From positions 1 to 20,541 of the forward strand of contig JAHWJR010000012.1 in NCBI GenBank assembly GCA_019348335.1: a stretch of DNA of 20,541 bases. Reading direction: 5' to 3'. The stretch comes from Actinomycetota bacterium (GTDB lineage Bacteria; Actinomycetota; Acidimicrobiia; Acidimicrobiales; CADCSY01). Made by a program: the position numbers and the translations under genes. The notes under the pieces are model-generated. The model made no database searches. It saw nothing but the letters and a program-made list of their open reading frames with translations, and was not told where the DNA came from. Shown here piece by piece: positions 1 to 7,563 of this stretch (its first letter is position 1; each line of letters begins with the position of its first letter).

Positions 1-1
1 G

Positions 2-970
2 ACCGTCGGGCCCTTCGGCGTCGAACTGCGTCAGGAGCGTGGGAGACGGCCACCTGCCGGCGAGAGCGCCGTGGTCTCCCATCACGCGGCTGCTCGCTTG
101 TGGGGTCTTCCGGGCTTCTCCGACCACTGGCCGCGCATCAGCAAGCAGCGCGACGGCTATCGCCGGCCTTCGCCACCCGCCGAGGTGCACGAGCCGCGCT
201 ACCTGCCGGCGCATCACCGGACCACCCGTGAGGGCATCCCGGTGACCACGGCGGCGCGGACGGTCTTCGACCTGGCCGGCTGCCTCCATCCCCTGCGGGC
301 CGAGCGGGCTCTCGACAACGCCCTGGCCCGCAAGCTGGTGGCCCTGGAGGAGCTGCGGGCGGTCGCCATCGAGCTGCTCGAGCACGGGCGGACGGGCAGC
401 GCCCTGATGCGCCAGCTCCTCGCCGACCGTGGCGCCGGCTACATCCCCCCGGCCAGTGGCCTCGAGGCTCGGTTCTTCGCCCTCATGGTGGAAGCCGGCC
501 TCCCATTGCCCGAGCGTCAGGTCGACCTGGGCGGCGAGTCCTGGGTCGGCCGGGTCGACTTCCTCTACCGCCACCTCGGGCTGGTCGTCGAGGTCGACAG
601 CGACGTTCACCACACCAGCAAGCTCGACGCCGAGGCCGACGCCCGCCTCCCGCTTCTGGCGGCGGAAACGGGGCCGTTTCCGTACCGTTCTCACCGCCAG
701 AACGGTGTCGTTCCCGGGCTCAGATCCGGGGCCAGGTTGTCTGCCGGCGTGTGGGCCGGCGCCGGCGATCGCCGAGGGCCCAACTACGGCGCCACGAAGC
801 GAGCTCGGGCCCCGTCAGCGAGGGCGACTCGCCCTTGGCCGCCCGCCGGCGGGCTGACCACCAGTCGGTGGCGGCCTCGTCGGCGAGGGTGGCCACCGCG
901 GCTTCGATGCGCCCGGCGAAACGGGTGGCGTGTTCGCCGGCGACCGGGTGCAAGGGGGCGCCGAAGGTGA
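2..970 (+). pseudogene. AbiEi/DUF559-type protein, 5' partial, C-terminus eroded
   Basis: The reading frame is open from the left edge; the first in-window start codon is the GTG at 71, so the true start probably lies outside. The first part, with the ARLWGL and GIPVTTAARTVFDLAG motifs followed by ERALDNALARK, matches actinobacterial proteins that join an AbiEi-like antitoxin domain to a C-terminal DUF559 endonuclease-like domain. The DUF559 core is visible (GRVDFLY, then VVEVDSDVHH), but the match stops after about position 646. The family's final beta strands and helix are missing and the sequence enters a run of inverted repeats. The frame then stays open by chance to 970, antisense to the acyltransferase gene, and that tail is low-complexity Arg/Pro/Ala. 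I read this as a gene truncated at its 3' end, probably non-functional. A sequencing frameshift near 640 is less likely, because neither other forward frame restores the family C-terminus. Confidence 0.5.
654..706. terminator. Nested inverted repeats between convergent genes
   Basis: There are two adjacent perfect hairpins: CGGAAACGG (663-671) with CCGTTTCCG (674-682), and ACCGTTCT (684-691) with AGAACGGT (699-706). In addition TTCTGGCGG (654-662) can pair with CCGCCAGAA (694-702), enclosing the first hairpin and competing with the second. A third short repeat, CCCGG/CCGGG, follows at 713-730. The site lies just past the acyltransferase stop codon, so a Rho-independent or bidirectional terminator is a reasonable reading. 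There is no T-tract on either strand. It could equally be a small palindromic repeat element. Confidence 0.5.
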
Positions 971-1613
971 CCCGGCTGGTGCCGGGACGGGGCCGCTTGT
1001 CGCCCTTGCCGAAGATGCGTCCCGTGCCTTCGATGTGGATGGGCACCACCGGCACCGAGCAGCGCAGGGAGAGGTAGGCCGCCCCGCCACGGTGCCCCTG
1101 CCCCCAACCGTCGGTGCTGCGGCCGCCCTCGGGGAAGATCAGCAGGCTCCACCCCCGCACGATGAGCGCGGCAGCGCGATCGGCCGACCGGCGCTCGATC
1201 CGGTTGCGCTCGATGGGAATGGCGCCGATGGCCAGCGCTGATGCCGCCGACGTGATGCGGTTGCCGAAGAAGTAGTCGGCGGCGGCGGCCACCACCAGGC
1301 GATGGCGCCACCGGTCGGGGACCGACGTCAACAGCAGAGGGGCGTCCAGGTGGCTGTGGTGGTTGGCAGCGAAGATCGCCGGCCCCTCCAGGCCCTCGAG
1401 ACGGTCGAGGCCGGCCCGTTCCGGCGACGCCAGGGCGTGCACGCCCAGGCGGATCGGGCCCTCCACCATCAGCAGCCGGGCGTAGCGGGAGAGTGGCCGG
1501 CGGGCCCACTCGGTGTCGTAGTCCGCCCCGCTGCGGCGGGCGACCGGCAGAAGCTCCACGCCGGCCGGACGCGTGGGCGCCGACAAGGGGAACTTCAGCA
1601 GCGGCAACCTCAC
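720..1613 (-). CDS. PlsC-type 1-acyl-glycerol-phosphate acyltransferase family protein
   Basis: A predicted 297-residue acyltransferase of the PlsC/LPLAT superfamily, which moves an acyl chain from acyl-CoA or acyl-ACP onto a glycerol-phosphate-type acceptor at the inner membrane face. The HX4D catalytic motif is NHHSHLD (residues 84-90). The FPEGGRS motif (160-166) corresponds to the FPEGTRS substrate-binding block, and VPVVPIHIEGT (187-197) is the fourth conserved block. The start is a GTG whose last two bases begin the TGA stop of the upstream gene (GTGA), indicating translational coupling. The frame runs open much further upstream, but only as a shadow of the LarA-like gene. The C-terminal 35 residues are Arg-rich and follow a TDWWSARRRAA segment. 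It is the last gene of the operon. Substrate is unknown; lysophosphatidate is only the family default. Confidence 0.85.
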   Translation of the reverse strand: MRLPLLKFPLSAPTRPAGVELLPVARRSGADYDTEWARRPLSRYARLLMVEGPIRLGVHALASPERAGLDRLEGLEGPAIFAANHHSHLDAPLLLTSVPDRWRHRLVVAAAADYFFGNRITSAASALAIGAIPIERNRIERRSADRAAALIVRGWSLLIFPEGGRSTDGWGQGHRGGAAYLSLRCSVPVVPIHIEGTGRIFGKGDKRPRPGTSRVTFGAPLHPVAGEHATRFAGRIEAAVATLADEAATDWWSARRRAAKGESPSLTGPELASWRRSWALGDRRRRPTRRQTTWPRI

Positions 1614-3196
1614 GTCACGTCGGCCATCATCAGCGGGGGTGCGTGGAAGTGGGTGATGGACGGGTCGCGCCCCACCACGTCGCTGGCCATCTCCAGCGCG
1701 TCCCGCAGGGTGCTGGCCGGCTTGAACCCGAGCCGGCGCACGGCACGGGCGTCGCCGCCGACGACGATCACCGCACCCAGGTGCTGCAGGGCGTGGGAGC
1801 CCCAGTACCACATGTAGAAGGGGTGGACGCCGTGGTAGGCGTAGCTCGTCCGGTACAGGTGGCGGTACCACTCGTCCTCGGCGTAGGCCTGCTCGTAGGT
1901 CTTCTCCACCTCGAGCGGATCGGTCGTCTCGCTGAGCACCTGCTCGAAGAAGTCGATGTAGCTGGGGTGGTGGACGGGGTGGAACTCCCAGGGCGTGGGG
2001 TGGCTCACGATGAGGACGCCGCCCTCCCGGACCAGGGGGCGGCCCCGGTACAGGTTGAAGAAGTAGCCCAACGCCGTGGACATCACGAGGATCGGGTTCA
2101 TCACCGAGTTGACGTTGTAGGGGCAGATGTAGGGCAGCCCCAGGGTGAGCACGTCGGTCTGGCCCTCGACCGGGACGAGCTGCTGCTCGTACACCCTGGC
2201 GGTCGTGAGCCGATGGACCGCCTCCACCTCGCCGGCGGCCACTCCGGTGAGATCGTGTGGCGCCCGCACCGAGTGGAACACCGAGCGCCGAACTCGGTTC
2301 GGGGCCCGATCCAGGGCCTTGGAGGAGGCGACGAAGGTGGCGCGGTGGCGTGCCGACCACTCCCACTCCCGCTTCTGCAGGAAGTCGAACGGCGGAGGGA
2401 AGGTGTCGTTGTTGAGGGTCGTCTCGATCTGGAAGATCTTCACGCCGGCGTCGCGGAGCACCTTGCCCATGCGCCAGTTCGAGGAGTGCAGCTCCGAGCG
2501 GTGCTGGTCCATGAACGACCGGCTGCGCTGCAGCGTGCGCACGTTGTGGTGGTGGCGCAGGCTCCGGTACGACGCCAGGCCGGTGGCCGTGGACTTGTGG
2601 CCACCGTCCATGGCGACGAGGTTGATGTTCACGTAGATCAGCAGGTCGGACTCCGCAGCCCGCTTGCTGATCTCGACCTCCTCGCCCTGGTCGGTCTCGC
2701 CGACGAAGGTCAGGGCGTCGGGATCCTCGGCGTCGAAGTTGTAGAGCTGGCCCCGGGGGGCGAAGGCGTCGTAGACCCGGTCACCCACGGCGTGGCGCAG
2801 CTCGGCCTCGGTCATGCGCCGGTGCAGGGCCAGGGCGGCGATGAGGTGGACGTCGTCGACCCCGGCGGCGGCGGCCAGGTCGAGCACCGCCTCGATCACC
2901 CGCTGGCGCACGTCGGGACGGCGCATGGGTGGCAGCGGCAGCGACACGTCGTCGAAGGCGATGGTCAGGCGCATGCCGGGGAACAGCAGGGCCGGCAGCG
3001 GCTCGGAGTCGACGGGATGGAGCAGCGCGGAACGGATGGCGCCGTCGATGTCGGCGACGGTGGGCAACGCCTCGGGCGGGTAGACGATGCGGCTGCCGAC
3101 GGGGAGGCTCTCCAGGCGGAAGCCCTCGCCGTGCATGAACAGCGTGGGCGGGGTCGACCGGTCGACCTCGAGCACGAACCCCGGCCGCGGGCTCAT
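1610..3196 (-). CDS. LarA-like (DUF2088) protein
   Basis: A 528-residue protein with the N-terminal domain of the nickel-pincer lactate racemase LarA and its relatives. Visible landmarks are FDDVSLPLP (residues 81-89, like the DDxTRPxP block), ALHRRMTEAEL (123-133, equivalent to THRPMTEEE with LarA His108 at His125), and DGGHKSTATGLAS (197-209, equivalent to the GGxK loop with the cofactor-linked Lys184 at Lys201). By eye the position equivalent to LarA His174 is not histidine, so racemisation is doubtful. The C-terminal half (from about 280) is rich in His, Tyr and Trp and is not an obvious LarA C-terminal domain. ATG 3196 has an AGGTGAT ribosome site. The gene lies between the dehydrogenase (79-bp gap) and the acyltransferase (overlapping stop/start). 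No larB, larC or larE is in the window. Function in a lipid-like operon is unknown. Confidence 0.8.
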   Translation of the reverse strand: MSPRPGFVLEVDRSTPPTLFMHGEGFRLESLPVGSRIVYPPEALPTVADIDGAIRSALLHPVDSEPLPALLFPGMRLTIAFDDVSLPLPPMRRPDVRQRVIEAVLDLAAAAGVDDVHLIAALALHRRMTEAELRHAVGDRVYDAFAPRGQLYNFDAEDPDALTFVGETDQGEEVEISKRAAESDLLIYVNINLVAMDGGHKSTATGLASYRSLRHHHNVRTLQRSRSFMDQHRSELHSSNWRMGKVLRDAGVKIFQIETTLNNDTFPPPFDFLQKREWEWSARHRATFVASSKALDRAPNRVRRSVFHSVRAPHDLTGVAAGEVEAVHRLTTARVYEQQLVPVEGQTDVLTLGLPYICPYNVNSVMNPILVMSTALGYFFNLYRGRPLVREGGVLIVSHPTPWEFHPVHHPSYIDFFEQVLSETTDPLEVEKTYEQAYAEDEWYRHLYRTSYAYHGVHPFYMWYWGSHALQHLGAVIVVGGDARAVRRLGFKPASTLRDALEMASDVVGRDPSITHFHAPPLMMADVT

Positions 3197-3275
3197 CGGA
3201 TCACCTGGCCGGCCCTGGGTGCCACCGGCGTCCAGGCTGGAGTGCGGAGTCGGCCGTGGGCCGATGCCGTGTCAG

Positions 3276-4496
3276 TCACAGTCGTTCCCGATCCTTTTCG
3301 TTACGGAGGTCGAAGGCCACCTTCACCGCTCCCCGCCGGCCCGACTCGGCGGCGTGCGAGAGGGCGTCGCGGTAGCGGTGCAGGGGGTAGGTCGCCGACA
3401 CCAGCCGCTCGAGGCGGGCCTCGGCGACGAGCTCGAAGGCCAGATCGAAGGTGCGGCGATCGAGCTGCGGCTCCCGCCCGTAGGCGTAGGCGCCGACCAG
3501 CTCGACCTCCCGCTGCCACAGGGGGGTGAGGTCGACGGTGACGGAACCGGGCATGCCGACCATCACGATACGGCCACCGGGACGCACGACCGCCAGCGCC
3601 TGGGCCAAGCTGGCTTCGCTGCCCACGCAGTCGACCACGACGTCGGCCCCACCCAACAGTTGGTCGGGTTCACCGTCGGTGCGGTTCCGGGGGCCCGGCC
3701 CACCGCGTGGAAGCGCCATCGACCCCGTGGCCCGGCGCACGGCCCGGGTGAGCCCCGCCGGCTCCACCACCGTGGTGGCTCCCAGCTCGGTGGCCAGCCG
3801 GCGCTGTTGGGGGTGCTTGGCCCCCACCAGCAGCTGGTCGGGGCCGACCCAGCGTCGCAGGGCGGCGAGGGTGCACAGGCCGAGCGTGCCGGCGCCCACC
3901 ACGGCGATCACGCCGCCGGCGCCGCCGGCGCACTTCAAGGCACCTCGTACGGCGCACGCCGTCGGCTCCACCATGACCGCGGCCTCGTCGCTCATCCCGT
4001 CGGGCACCCGGTGCAACTGGCTGGGATGGGCCATGAGGGCGATCGACCAACCGCCCCCCGTGTCGGCGCAGTAGCCCGTCTGCAGGCCGGGCTCGAGGTG
4101 GCCGAAGGCGATGTTGCGGCAGCGGCCCACGTCGTTGGCGGCGCACCCCGGGCACGGCGGGTCGATGCCCCGCGCCGCGCACCCGAGCACGGGCTCGATC
4201 ACGGCCCGAGTGCCGTCGTCCAGGTCACCCACCACCTCGTGGCCGGGGACGAAGGGGAAGCTGACGATGGGCTCGAACCACGGGGACGCCTTGCCGTCGA
4301 CGGTCGCCAGATCGGACCCGCAGATGCCGGCCAGGCGGGGCCGGACCCGCTGCCACTCCGGGCCCGGTGGGGCGGGCGGGTCGACGTCGACCAGGCGCAG
4401 GGGCCCGACGCGGGCACCACCGCCCGGCGCCAGGGCGCCGGCGACCCGGGCCGCGGCGAAGCGGGGGAGGGAGCGCTCGACGCGCAGCGCCTTCAC
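3276..4496 (-). CDS. Zinc-dependent medium-chain alcohol dehydrogenase
   Basis: A 406-residue MDR-superfamily dehydrogenase of the threonine/sorbitol dehydrogenase-like type. Catalytic zinc ligands are Cys59 in GICGSD and His86-Glu87 in PGHEVVG. The structural-zinc loop has Cys106, Cys115, Cys118 and Cys126. Glu177 lies in VMVEPTA. The Rossmann nucleotide-binding motif is VVGAGTLG (199-206). The start is the GTG at 4496, which overlaps the upstream stop as GTGA; the longer in-frame extension to 4601 is inside the fusion gene and lacks family similarity. A 25-residue Gly/Pro/Arg-rich insert lies between the NAD domain strands near 240-265. Given the neighbouring fatty-acyl reductase, it may interconvert a long-chain aldehyde and alcohol, or oxidise a polyol-type head group; the sequence does not say which. 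Confidence 0.88.
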   Translation of the reverse strand: MKALRVERSLPRFAAARVAGALAPGGGARVGPLRLVDVDPPAPPGPEWQRVRPRLAGICGSDLATVDGKASPWFEPIVSFPFVPGHEVVGDLDDGTRAVIEPVLGCAARGIDPPCPGCAANDVGRCRNIAFGHLEPGLQTGYCADTGGGWSIALMAHPSQLHRVPDGMSDEAAVMVEPTACAVRGALKCAGGAGGVIAVVGAGTLGLCTLAALRRWVGPDQLLVGAKHPQQRRLATELGATTVVEPAGLTRAVRRATGSMALPRGGPGPRNRTDGEPDQLLGGADVVVDCVGSEASLAQALAVVRPGGRIVMVGMPGSVTVDLTPLWQREVELVGAYAYGREPQLDRRTFDLAFELVAEARLERLVSATYPLHRYRDALSHAAESGRRGAVKVAFDLRNEKDRERL

Positions 4497-6865
4497 CGTG
4501 CTGCCCCGTGGCGCCCTCGGCCGGCCTCGGCGAAGGAGGTCCGCCTGGTCGTGGGACCGATGGGCAGCAGTGGCCGGGGCCCACCGGGTGCCTTCGACCA
4601 CTGCTCGACCAGCCAGCCCCGCTTGCCGGCGATGGACGCCAGCCGGGTCTCGGGGTTCACCGCCACGGGGAAACCCACCGCCTCCAGCATCGGCAGGTCG
4701 CTGGCGGAATCGGCGTAGGCCACCGCCTCGTCCAGGCGGAGCCCCTCGGCCTCGGCGTAGTCGGCCATGGCCTGGGCCCGGGCCTCACCGGTCGGGGGAG
4801 CTTCGAGCAGCTCGCCCGTGTAGCGGCCCTCGTCGGTCACCCCCATCCGGGCACAGACGATGTCGTCGAACAGCGGGCCCAGGTTGCGCTCCACCACCAG
4901 ATCGAGTGCGCCGGTGATCAGCACCGTGCGATGCCCGAGCCGGCGGTGCTCTCGAACCCGGCGGAAACCCGCGGGGAACGACTTGGCCAGCAGCAGGTGG
5001 CTCAGCAGTTGCACGGCGTCCTCGTCGAGCTGGTCCACCGGAGCTCCCTCGAAGCGACGGTAGAAGTGGCGCAGGAAGTCACCGCGGTCCTTGCGATCGA
5101 GGGCCAGCAGCGACGGGCCCTCGGCCAGCGCTCGCATGGCCAGGCGCACCCGGTCGCCCGGCGGCAGGCGGCGGGTGGCGAGCCAGGAGTACGACTCCAC
5201 CACGTTGGAGGCGATCAGGGTGTTCTCGAGGTCGAAGGCGGCCAGGTGCCGGTCGGGCGACAGCACCCGGGCCCGCAGGCGTTCGGTGCGGCTCGGCCCC
5301 GAGCGGGTGCCCGGGGTGGATCGCACCCGGGCGTGCTCGACCACCGACGGGAGGTGCACCTCGGTGACGTAGGCGTCCCAGTCGATGACCGCGGGGTGGA
5401 AGCAGAAGCGCTCCCGGTCGGTGGAGTCCAGGGTCGACCAGCGGTCGAGCAGTTCGTCGACGCCGAAGATGGCCTCGGTCTCGGCGTAGGCGCCGTACAA
5501 CTCCACGTAGACCAGCGCCCGTGCCGCAGCCGCCCGGTGCTCCTCCAGATTGGCCGACCAGCGTGCCGAGGTGCCCCGCAGGGGCAGGGCCGACAGCGCC
5601 TTCTCCGCCCGGTCGATGGTCTTCACCGCCCGCTCCAACTGGGCCTGCACCCGGCCCCGCCCGGGAAAGCTCCAGCGAGGCACCACGATGGGTTGGCCCT
5701 TGGTGTCGTAGAGCGGGTTCCGGCTGAACCACCCGTGGACCAGGTCCACCAGGTGGCGGTAGTGGAGCGGGTTGGCTGACCCGGACGCCACCTGGACGAT
5801 GGCCGGGGGGCCCGACGGGTCGGCCGGGCCCCGGGCGGCGGCGTCCACCACGGCGGCGACGACCAGGTCGACAGGGATGACGTCGACCACGCCTTCGGGG
5901 ATGCCGGGGAACTCCCGGAGCAGGCCCTGGGCGTAGGTGATGATGACCGGCTCCGCCATCCGGAACCCGCGGATCCACCCCGGGGCGGGCTCGGCGAGGG
6001 CCGACTCGATGATCGACGGGCGGACGATGGTGACGGGGACGTCACCGCGCACGTCGAGCAGTGCCTGCTCGCCGAGCGCCTTGGTGTAGGCGTAGGCGTC
6101 GGGCCAGCCCAGTGCCCGGGCGCGGGCCCGCCCGGCCTCGACCATGGTGTCGGCCACCCAGGCGTCGCGCCGCTTCTCGGCCTTGCTGGCCAGCAGGGGC
6201 ACACCGGCTGCCCCCAGCTCCGCCCGGGCCTCCTTGGCGAAGCGGGCCAGCAGCGGCGGGGTCCTGCTCTCGGCCTCCACGTCGGCTCGCCGCCGGCGGG
6301 CGGCGGCCACCTCTTCGCGCCATCCCACGGCCGGCGAGAAGGGCGTGTCGGACACCAGGATCTCCGGGGCCCGTCCCCGCCGGTTGCCGGCCACGTAACA
6401 GGTGGACACCGAGACCAGGTGGGCGGTGGAGCCCACCGACTGGAGCGCCTCGGCGATGCGGGCCGGGCCCAGCAGGTTCACCTCCACCGCCCGGTCGAGG
6501 GGCGAGTCGAAGGCGACGGAGGCGGCGGCGTGGATGACGACGTCGCACGAGGCCAGTGCCGCCCGCCCGTCGTCGTCGAGCCCCAACCCGTCGAGGCTCA
6601 CGTCGCCGGCCACCACCTGGACGCGCCGGTCGGTCTCGGCGTCGAAGGCCTCCCCGAGCCGCTCCCGGAGCCGGTCGAAGGCGTCGTTGCGCAGGACCTC
6701 GCGGCGAACCCGCTGAGCCGCGGACGAGCGCCGGCCGGGGCGCACGAGCAGCACCAGCTCGCATCCCGGTACCGACCGCAGCAGGCGCTCGACCAGGGCC
6801 GTACCGAGAAAGCCGGTGGCGCCGGTCACGAAGAGGCGGCGGCCGGCGAGAACCTCGGCGATCAC
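4493..6865 (-). CDS. Fatty-acyl-reductase-like SDR fused to HAD-IB phosphatase
   Basis: A 790-residue two-domain protein. Residues 8-340 form an extended SDR domain of the fatty-acyl-CoA reductase / male-sterility type: TGATGFLG (14-21) binds NAD(P)H, VVAGDVS and STCYVAGN are family signatures, and Tyr258-x3-Lys262 is the catalytic pair. Residues 350-500 correspond to a FAR-type C-terminal region. Residues 540-755 form a HAD-IB hydrolase: motif I is FDLENTL with nucleophile Asp545, motif II is Thr651 in LITGAL, and motif IV is ADSASDLPML (Asp719, Asp723). The usual second Asp of motif I is Glu547. Reduction of an acyl thioester coupled to a phosphatase step is the natural inference; substrate is unknown. 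GTG 6865 is the first possible start. It is the first gene of the operon, 23 bp from the divergent TetR gene. Confidence 0.87.
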   Translation of the reverse strand: MIAEVLAGRRLFVTGATGFLGTALVERLLRSVPGCELVLLVRPGRRSSAAQRVRREVLRNDAFDRLRERLGEAFDAETDRRVQVVAGDVSLDGLGLDDDGRAALASCDVVIHAAASVAFDSPLDRAVEVNLLGPARIAEALQSVGSTAHLVSVSTCYVAGNRRGRAPEILVSDTPFSPAVGWREEVAAARRRRADVEAESRTPPLLARFAKEARAELGAAGVPLLASKAEKRRDAWVADTMVEAGRARARALGWPDAYAYTKALGEQALLDVRGDVPVTIVRPSIIESALAEPAPGWIRGFRMAEPVIITYAQGLLREFPGIPEGVVDVIPVDLVVAAVVDAAARGPADPSGPPAIVQVASGSANPLHYRHLVDLVHGWFSRNPLYDTKGQPIVVPRWSFPGRGRVQAQLERAVKTIDRAEKALSALPLRGTSARWSANLEEHRAAAARALVYVELYGAYAETEAIFGVDELLDRWSTLDSTDRERFCFHPAVIDWDAYVTEVHLPSVVEHARVRSTPGTRSGPSRTERLRARVLSPDRHLAAFDLENTLIASNVVESYSWLATRRLPPGDRVRLAMRALAEGPSLLALDRKDRGDFLRHFYRRFEGAPVDQLDEDAVQLLSHLLLAKSFPAGFRRVREHRRLGHRTVLITGALDLVVERNLGPLFDDIVCARMGVTDEGRYTGELLEAPPTGEARAQAMADYAEAEGLRLDEAVAYADSASDLPMLEAVGFPVAVNPETRLASIAGKRGWLVEQWSKAPGGPRPLLPIGPTTRRTSFAEAGRGRHGAAR

Positions 6866-6874
6866 CCCTTCTGT

Positions 6875-6888
6875 CTACCATCCGGTAG
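6875..6888. promoter_or_regulatory. Probable TetR operator
   Basis: CTACC-ATCC-GGTAG is a perfect 5-bp inverted repeat with a 4-bp spacer. It fills most of the 23-bp gap between the divergent SDR-HAD operon and the TetR gene and overlaps the TetR gene's -10 box, so binding would block at least that promoter. The position is typical of an autoregulating TetR protein; the binding itself is inferred. Confidence 0.6.
6876..6881 (+). promoter_or_regulatory. -10 box for TetR gene (leaderless)
   Basis: TACCAT matches TANNNT and lies 7 nt before the GTG at 6889. No ribosome-binding site fits in between, so the mRNA probably begins at the start codon. It lies inside the inverted-repeat operator. Confidence 0.55.
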
Positions 6889-7563
6889 GTGGTGAGCGTC
6901 TACCCGAGGGATGCGGCAGCGACCCGAGCCCGAATCCTCGACGCGGCGCTGGCGTCGTTCGCCGCACGAGGCTACGGGGCCACGTCGCTCGACGCCCTGG
7001 CGCTTCAGGTGGGGCTGCGCAAGCAGACCATCCTGCACCACTTCGGGACCAAGCAGGGCGTGCTCGTCGCCGTGGTCGACCGTTCGGCGGGCGAGCTGGC
7101 CGACGCCCTGGAGGCTGCCCTCTCCGGCGCCGGGCCGGGGTTCGCGCGGGTCGAGGCGCTCGTGCGGGCGACCTTCCGTCTCGCCGCCCGACGCCCCGAG
7201 CTGCTGGGCCTCCTGCGGGAGGTGGGCCGCCTCGGTCCGCCCGCCGCCACCCGCCTGGTCGAGGCGCTCGAGCCGCTGGTCGAGCGGGCCCTCGCCTTCC
7301 TCGAGGACGAGATGGCCGCCGGGCGGGTGCGGCGCCACGACCCTCGCCTGTTGCTGCTGTCCGCCTACTCCACGGTCATCGGGGTGGCCACCGAGGTGGA
7401 GGTGCTGCGCGCAGTGGGGGTGGAGCCCACCGCCCGGTCGCTGGTGCAGCGGCGGGCCGAGCTGCTCGAGTTCCTCAGGTCGGCCCTGCTGGTCGAGGGC
7501 GGCCCACCCGCTCCGAGCGGCGACGGTGCCGCTCCAGGGCTGACGTCACCAGGCGGTCGATGA
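6889..7563 (+). CDS. TetR/AcrR-family transcriptional regulator
   Basis: A 224-residue regulator. The N-terminal 55 residues form the TetR helix-turn-helix: TRARILDAALASFAARGY, then TSLDALALQVGL and ILHHFGTKQGVL. The rest is an alpha-helical ligand-binding and dimerisation domain (visible blocks LRREVGRL-like and LLLLSAYSTVIG), with a Gly/Pro-rich tail of about 20 residues. Two tandem GTG codons (6889 and 6892) can both serve as start; the first is exactly 7 nt after a TACCAT box. It is divergent from the SDR-HAD/dehydrogenase/LarA-like/PlsC operon and is the obvious candidate repressor of it, sensing perhaps an acyl-CoA or fatty product. Its 3' end overlaps the convergent ddl gene by 89 bp; no earlier stop codon exists in either frame. 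Confidence 0.87.
   Translation: MVSVYPRDAAATRARILDAALASFAARGYGATSLDALALQVGLRKQTILHHFGTKQGVLVAVVDRSAGELADALEAALSGAGPGFARVEALVRATFRLAARRPELLGLLREVGRLGPPAATRLVEALEPLVERALAFLEDEMAAGRVRRHDPRLLLLSAYSTVIGVATEVEVLRAVGVEPTARSLVQRRAELLEFLRSALLVEGGPPAPSGDGAAPGLTSPGGR

Noticed and set aside
646..970. The 3' half of the left-edge frame as a genuine C-terminal domain
   Set aside because: It shows no family similarity, is Arg/Pro/Ala-rich, and is antisense to the conserved C-terminus of the acyltransferase.
1493..3529. Very long plus-strand open frame (678 codons) antisense to the LarA-like gene, and a similar one at 3087-4718
   Set aside because: These are open only because GC-rich antisense frames lack stops. 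Their translations are His/Gly/Val/Arg-rich without any family motif, while the minus strand encodes recognisable enzymes.
4367..5779. Plus-strand 470-codon frame antisense to the SDR-HAD fusion
   Set aside because: Shadow frame: low complexity, no motif, and it covers the catalytic regions of a convincing minus-strand protein.
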